NCBI GenBank assembly: GCA_027449865.1
Contig: DAIDKV010000136.1
Coordinates: 1-44,420 of the forward strand
From: Planctomycetales bacterium
Lineage (GTDB): Bacteria > Planctomycetota > Planctomycetia > Isosphaerales > Isosphaeraceae
Length of the DNA: 44,420 nt
Reading direction: 5' to 3'
Shown: positions 41,226-44,420 of the stretch, piece by piece
How positions within the stretch are numbered: the stretch's first letter is position 1
Layout: each line of letters starts with the position of its first letter
The notes under the pieces: generated by a model
What the model was told of the DNA's origin: nothing
What the model saw: only the letters and a program-made list of their open reading frames with translations
Database searches by the model: none
Position numbers and translations under genes: made by a program

Positions 41226-41840
41226 TCAGCGCAATCCTTCTCGCATCAGGCCGGCGATGGTTCTTGAATCCTCGGTGGATTGGACCTCAAGCGCCTGGAT
41301 GACCCGGTTTCGCCGTTCCTTCGAGTGATTCTGGCTGAGCTTCCACTTGCCCTCAAGCCTCGTGATCTCGATCCGGAAGCCGACGATCGCCCTGAGCATC
41401 GTCTCGACGTGCGGAGCCGACTCGTCGAAGGGCCAGGGCTCGGGCCTGGGGCTCTCGTACGTCTGGACGGATCGCCGCAGAATGTCCAGCAGTCCGTCTC
41501 GCTCCTCGACGACGTGGAACGTGCCGTAGGCATGGACGGCCACGTAATTCCAGGTCGGGACGGTGCCCTCTTCCTCGTACCACGACGGCGAGATGTAGGC
41601 GTGCGGCCCGGAGAAAATCGCCAGGGCCTCACCCCGGACGTCCCGCCACTGCGGGTTGGCCCTGGCCATGTGCCCCAGCAGGTGGCCGTTCGGCCCGGCG
41701 TCGTCGTCGAGGATCAGGGGCAGATGGCTGGCGATGAGGCCAACCTGGCCATCCGAGGTCAGGATGGCAAAGCTGTTCCGCCGGATGAACTCGTGAAGCC
41801 TGACCGTCTCGGTCTCGGCGAAGGACGCGGGTATGTACAC
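41226..41840 (-). CDS. PaiB-family FMN-binding protein
   Basis: A 204-residue protein that begins VYIPASFAETETVRLHEFI, matching the usual start (MYIP..F) of PaiB, with GGAG seven bases before the GTG at 41840. Further family features are LPLILDDDAGPNGHLLGHMARANPQW, split here around the loop, then ALAIFSGPHAYISPSWYE, PTWNYVAVHAYG and a C-terminal IVGFRIEITRLEGKWKLSQN. PaiB binds FMN and is annotated as a negative transcriptional regulator, although its direct role is debated. The frame stays open upstream to 42119, so a 297-residue fused product is also possible. Its length from 41840 equals the usual family length. Confidence 0.8.
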   Translation of the reverse strand: MYIPASFAETETVRLHEFIRRNSFAILTSDGQVGLIASHLPLILDDDAGPNGHLLGHMARANPQWRDVRGEALAIFSGPHAYISPSWYEEEGTVPTWNYVAVHAYGTFHVVEERDGLLDILRRSVQTYESPRPEPWPFDESAPHVETMLRAIVGFRIEITRLEGKWKLSQNHSKERRNRVIQALEVQSTEDSRTIAGLMREGLR

Positions 41841-42119
41841 GTTGAAACTCCAGGCGATCGCCACTCGGTTATCGAGACCATTCTTACCCGAGGGATTCGG
41901 TTGCGACAAGCGACCGGTTTCACCCCTGGACGATGCGGCCTTCTGGCGTTTAGCGTGGCCTTCGGTGGACGGCTCGGCCTCCAGGTTGGCCCGGATGCGC
42001 TCCCGGACCGAAACCAACAGCCCCAGGGGGATCTCGAGGTCACGGACGCCATGTTTGACCCGCACCCTGTTCCCCGGCTGGGAGCGGGACGGCACGGATT
42101 CGGCCTTCCCGCGAGCCAT
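41841..42119 (-). pseudogene. Probable truncated small gene in frame with PaiB
   Basis: An ATG at 42119, four bases after the stop of the DUF6398 gene, begins MARGKAESVPSRSQPGN and continues RVRVKHGVRDLEIPLG. Small planctomycete proteins with an SH3-like RVRVKPGV...D..IPLGGW start occur beside such genes (from memory). Here the likeness stops after IPLG, and the rest is a Ser/Arg/Glu-rich stretch that runs without a stop into PaiB. Either the small gene lost its 3' part by deletion or it now forms an N-terminal extension of PaiB. Confidence 0.35.
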
Positions 42120-42122
42120 GGG

Positions 42123-42671
42123 TCACTCCTTGGCGTCCTCGGACTGCCGATCGGCGGGGATGTATGGGATCAGGCGCATGCGGTACGCCTCTTCCTGATA
42201 TTCTCTGGGCAGATCGCGGGCATCGACGATCAAGCCATTGACCTGGATCATCCAGGCGAGCGGATTGTCCTCCATCCGGCTCGGGAGCGTCCACTCGGGA
42301 TCGAGCGTCTGGATCTTGAGCAGCTTGCGGATCTCCGTGGCCTTCGTCGAGCCGGTCGCCTCGGAGACCCCGAAAGCCTTGTCGATGTCGGTCATCTTCA
42401 AGTGGAGCGGCTGGCTGGGGTCTCCCAGGAAGTTGGCCCCGCCGACGACCCGGACGATCCCGCTGGCCCACGACTCGGGCTTGCCACGGGTCAGTGGAGA
42501 GGGCCGCTTGCGGGCCAGGATGCCCGTTAGCTTCCGGCACATCATCCGGTACTCTTCGTTCAGATGCTCCCGGCAGAAGCCGTCGATCCGATCGGCGACC
42601 GCCTCGTAAGCCGGACGTGCCGCCTCCGGGATTGGCGGTTCCCCAGTCGCATTCGGATTCTTCCTGGCCAT
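42123..42671 (-). CDS. DUF6398 domain protein
   Basis: About 182 residues. The centre EEYRMMCRKLTGILARKRPSPL, then WASGIVRVVGGANFLGDPSQP and FGVSEATGSTKATEIRKLL, fits DUF6398, a helical domain with a helix-turn-helix-like second part. Its role is unknown; the last segment suggests nucleic-acid binding. GAGGAG lies seven bases before the ATG at 42671; an ATG at 42674 directly before it is also possible. It is the third gene of a tight minus-strand operon (HPr, DJ-1/PfpI, this gene, PaiB). Confidence 0.7.
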   Translation of the reverse strand: MARKNPNATGEPPIPEAARPAYEAVADRIDGFCREHLNEEYRMMCRKLTGILARKRPSPLTRGKPESWASGIVRVVGGANFLGDPSQPLHLKMTDIDKAFGVSEATGSTKATEIRKLLKIQTLDPEWTLPSRMEDNPLAWMIQVNGLIVDARDLPREYQEEAYRMRLIPYIPADRQSEDAKE

Positions 42672-42692
42672 CATGAATCTCCTCTACGTTTC

Positions 42693-43319
42693 TCACACAC
42701 GCCTGCGATTGTGATCGGGGAACGGGTATTCCATGTGTCGGGAGGTCGCCCGTGCCACCGCCTCGCCGTGATGCCGGACCACGACCCGCAGGGCCAGGTC
42801 GATCCCCGCCGAGATGCCCGCGGAGGTGATCACCTGGCCGTCCTCGACGACATGCAGGTCATCCACGACGGTAATCGCGGGAAATCGCTCCCGCAATAGC
42901 CCCAGGGACTTCCAGTGGGTCGTCGCGCGTCGACCGTCCAGGAGCCCGGCCTGGCCCAGCAAGAGCGCTCCGGTGCAGACGGACGCCAGGGTCGCCACCT
43001 GTCTCCCCCGATCGGCAATCCAGGCGATGAGCCGGTCGTTCGACATCTCCTTGCGGGTCCCCCAGCCGCCAGGGACGACCAGGACGTCGAGCGGCGGGCC
43101 ATCGTCCAGGGCGTGATCCGCCACGACCTTCAGGCCGCCCGTGGCGATGACCACGCCGCCCTCCTCGGCCACCAGCACAACCTCGTAAGGCGAAGGGTCT
43201 TCTCGCCTCCGAGCCTCGTCGAGCCGGACTGCGGAGAAGACCTCGAACGGACCGCAGAAGTCGAGGACCTCGACCTCGGGGAAGACCAGGATGCCGACAC
43301 GGCGGCGGTCGATGGACAC
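42693..43319 (-). CDS. DJ-1/PfpI family protein, isonitrile-hydratase-like
   Basis: A 208-residue class-I glutamine-amidotransferase-like protein. The nucleophile elbow ASVCTGALLLG (Cys115), the N-terminal LVFPEVEVLDFCGPFEVF with the conserved acidic residue, and TSAGISAGIDLAL near the end match the DJ-1 branch. That branch includes isonitrile hydratase and the ligand domains of GlxA/AraC-type activators. No AraC domain is attached. The reaction could be hydration of an isonitrile, deglycation or none. The start is GTG 43319 with AAGGAGG five bases upstream. The HPr gene ends 13 bp before it. Confidence 0.85.
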   Translation of the reverse strand: MSIDRRRVGILVFPEVEVLDFCGPFEVFSAVRLDEARRREDPSPYEVVLVAEEGGVVIATGGLKVVADHALDDGPPLDVLVVPGGWGTRKEMSNDRLIAWIADRGRQVATLASVCTGALLLGQAGLLDGRRATTHWKSLGLLRERFPAITVVDDLHVVEDGQVITSAGISAGIDLALRVVVRHHGEAVARATSRHMEYPFPDHNRRRV

Positions 43320-43332
43320 GGGCCCCTCCTTG

Positions 43333-43638
43333 CTACTGGGAACCGCCCTGCGGCAGGTAATCCTCGTCGATCATGTGGAACCCGGCGGCCACCAGATCGG
43401 TCAGTGCTACGAGAGCCTCACCGAAGTCGGGGCCTTCGGCTTCGAGGTCCAGCACCATCCCGCATTCGGCGGCCAGGCTTGTCATGTCGAGGAGGCTCTT
43501 GCCATTCACCTTGGTTCCCTGGTACTCGACACGGACGTCCGACTGAAAGGACTGGGCCAGCTTCACGAACCTGGTCGCCGGTCGGACATGCAGTCCGTAG
43601 GCGTTGACGATCTGGACCCGGCGGCGAGCTTTCTCCAT
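43333..43638 (-). CDS. HPr-family phosphocarrier protein
   Basis: A 101-residue HPr-like protein. VQIVNAYGLHVRPATRFV contains the phosphorylatable His17 with Arg19 and Pro20. GKSLLDMTSLAAECG contains the regulatory serine (Ser48, equal to Ser46 of HPr). DLEAEGPDFGEALVAL fits the last helix. The roughly 14-residue tail after the domain (HMIDEDYLPQGGSQ) is unusual. No PTS enzyme I or sugar permease is near, so a regulatory role is likelier than sugar uptake. The ATG at 43638 has a G-rich site upstream; an ATG at 43644 is the alternative. First gene of the minus-strand operon. Confidence 0.85.
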   Translation of the reverse strand: MEKARRRVQIVNAYGLHVRPATRFVKLAQSFQSDVRVEYQGTKVNGKSLLDMTSLAAECGMVLDLEAEGPDFGEALVALTDLVAAGFHMIDEDYLPQGGSQ

Positions 43639-43809
43639 CCTCATTCCCCCGCGGACGGCCCGGTCGTCCGCCATTTCCCCCGAAGCTCGGCAGCCCGACC
43701 GCTCTGGACAGGCCGAGGTCCGTTGCCTCATGATTCTACCAGCCCCGGGCGGGGAGGGATCGAGCCTGGATCGATCGCGGTCTCCAGTGACCTGGACACA
43801 AGGAACGAG

Positions 43810-44235
43810 ATGCCGATGGTGCATTCGGATGCGATCGAGGTCAAGCAGGTACGGGGCAAGGGGCGAGGCGTCTTCGCCCGACGACCGATCGAGGAAGGCG
43901 AGGTCATCGAGACGTGCCCGGTGCTGGTCCTGCCAGCCGGGTCGATCGAGGACTTCTCGGAGGGCCTCGGTACCTACGTCTTCGAATGGGGCCGTGGCAA
44001 GCTGGCGCTGGCCCTGGGCTACGGGTCGCTCTATAACCACTCGTACCAGCCCAACGCCCGCTATGCGGATCTGCCCGATCGGACCAAGCTATTCACGGCG
44101 ATCCGGAACATTGCAGCCGGAGAGGAGATCACCGTCAACTACAACGGCAAGCCGGACGACAAGACGCCCGTGGGTTTCGAGGTTGTCGAAGGTCCGAGCG
44201 TCCTGAGGAGAAGGCCGGTCCGAGTGGGCGGCTGA
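43810..44235 (+). CDS. SET-domain protein (putative lysine methyltransferase)
   Basis: A 141-residue minimal SET domain: KGRGVFARRPIEEGEVIE at the start (SAM site), GYGSLYNHSYQPNARY in the centre (the N-H-S-x-x-P-N signature) and FTAIRNIAAGEEITVNYNG at the end with the catalytic-type Tyr. There is no post-SET cysteine cluster. Such short bacterial SET proteins may methylate a protein lysine; targets are unknown. AAGGAACGAG precedes the ATG at 43810. It is divergent from the HPr operon with a 171-bp gap. Confidence 0.85.
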   Translation: MPMVHSDAIEVKQVRGKGRGVFARRPIEEGEVIETCPVLVLPAGSIEDFSEGLGTYVFEWGRGKLALALGYGSLYNHSYQPNARYADLPDRTKLFTAIRNIAAGEEITVNYNGKPDDKTPVGFEVVEGPSVLRRRPVRVGG

Positions 44236-44255
44236 GCGCCGGGGCGGTCTGGGGG

Positions 44256-44355
44256 TGGTCGCTCCTGGAGATGCTGGCTGAGGCGGGCTTCGTCGAGGCG
44301 AGACTCCACGGCTGGACCGGCTACCGTAGGTCGTCCTTCACCGAAGGGGCACTCG
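44256..44355 (+). pseudogene. Remnant of a methyltransferase C-terminus
   Basis: Read from 44256, the frame gives WSLLEMLAEAGFVEARLHGW followed by TGYRRSSFTEGAL. It resembles the end of class I SAM-dependent methyltransferases common in Planctomycetes, which typically finish GFV...LHGWTGY.TS..TQGALVTARK. The N-terminal three quarters are absent, as the SET gene ends only 20 bp before. The likeness stops at GAL. It is therefore a fragment, not a gene, recognised from memory only. Confidence 0.4.
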
Positions 44356-44386
44356 AGCGCGTCACCGTTGGATGGCCGATGTCTCC

Positions 44387-44413
44387 TACCAACCCGACGC
44401 GCCAGCGAGGGTC
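44387..44413. repeat. Possible end of a dispersed planctomycete repeat
   Basis: The stretch containing ACCCGACGCGCCAGCGAGGG (44392-44411), which translates as NPTRQRG in one frame, looks like a motif that recurs in intergenic DNA of Gemmata-like genomes. Only one copy is in the window and the edge cuts it, so this is a weak call from memory. Confidence 0.25.
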
Positions 44414-44420
44414 TTCGTGT

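Noticed and set aside
41280-42530. A 416-residue plus-strand frame
   Set aside because: It crosses PaiB and DUF6398 in antisense and has no ribosome binding site or domain.

Overview
The window is high-GC bacterial DNA with the signature of a planctomycete, most likely of the Isosphaeraceae/Gemmatales kind. This is an inference from gene content. The window holds three FGly-type sulfatases, a DUF1080 protein, a Tat-exported Gfo/Idh/MocA oxidoreductase, an ECF sigma factor fused to a membrane segment and carboxypeptidase-regulatory-like domains, a LEPR-XLL surface protein, a 14-repeat WD40 protein and an LRR protein. No rRNA, tRNA, CRISPR array, transposase or phage gene was recognised.

Left part (1-16.8 kb), mostly housekeeping and surface genes. 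After the tail of an unknown gene come an RDD membrane protein, a minus-strand slipin / Old-Yellow-Enzyme pair, the Gfo/Idh/MocA gene closed by a clear intrinsic terminator, and a small membrane protein. Next is a coupled pair of a membrane SGNH protein and a sulfotransferase, followed by the LEPR-XLL protein, whose start is preceded by a 29-bp near-perfect palindrome. Then follow an RNase Z-like metallohydrolase, a PfkB-like protein with altered catalytic residues, an STN-domain protein coupled to a membrane protein, pdxA, and hemD coupled to an S1/P1 nuclease.

Middle (16.8-25.5 kb). A divergent TetR regulator and an EmrA-EmrB-TolC tripartite efflux operon share a promoter region with two identical TetR-type operators 25 bp apart. 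A cluster of direct and inverted repeats lies between the MFS gene and the tolC-like gene. The ECF-sigma fusion protein follows.

Right part (25.5-44.4 kb), catabolic and accessory genes. There is a DUF1080-esterase fusion, then sulfatase, PHP-like secreted protein and sulfatase. A minus-strand run holds a choloylglycine-hydrolase-like protein, the WD40 protein and a 107-residue orphan. A DUF2809 gene is coupled to the third sulfatase. Next comes a DsbA/FrnE-like thiol oxidoreductase whose first active-site cysteine codon is an in-frame TGA. Further on are a yeast-type cytosine deaminase, an LRR protein, a minus-strand operon (HPr, DJ-1/PfpI, DUF6398, PaiB), a SET-domain protein and a methyltransferase remnant at the edge.

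The most interesting observation is the gene at 38651-39250. It has a good ribosome binding site, an intact reading frame on both sides of the TGA, a U-x-x-C arrangement (TGA-Pro-Phe-Cys), and a stem-loop about 20 nt downstream with a G-starting apical loop, as expected of a bacterial SECIS element. It is a strong selenoprotein candidate that a standard gene caller would truncate to start at 38759. The selenocysteine machinery itself is not in the window, so this remains an inference.
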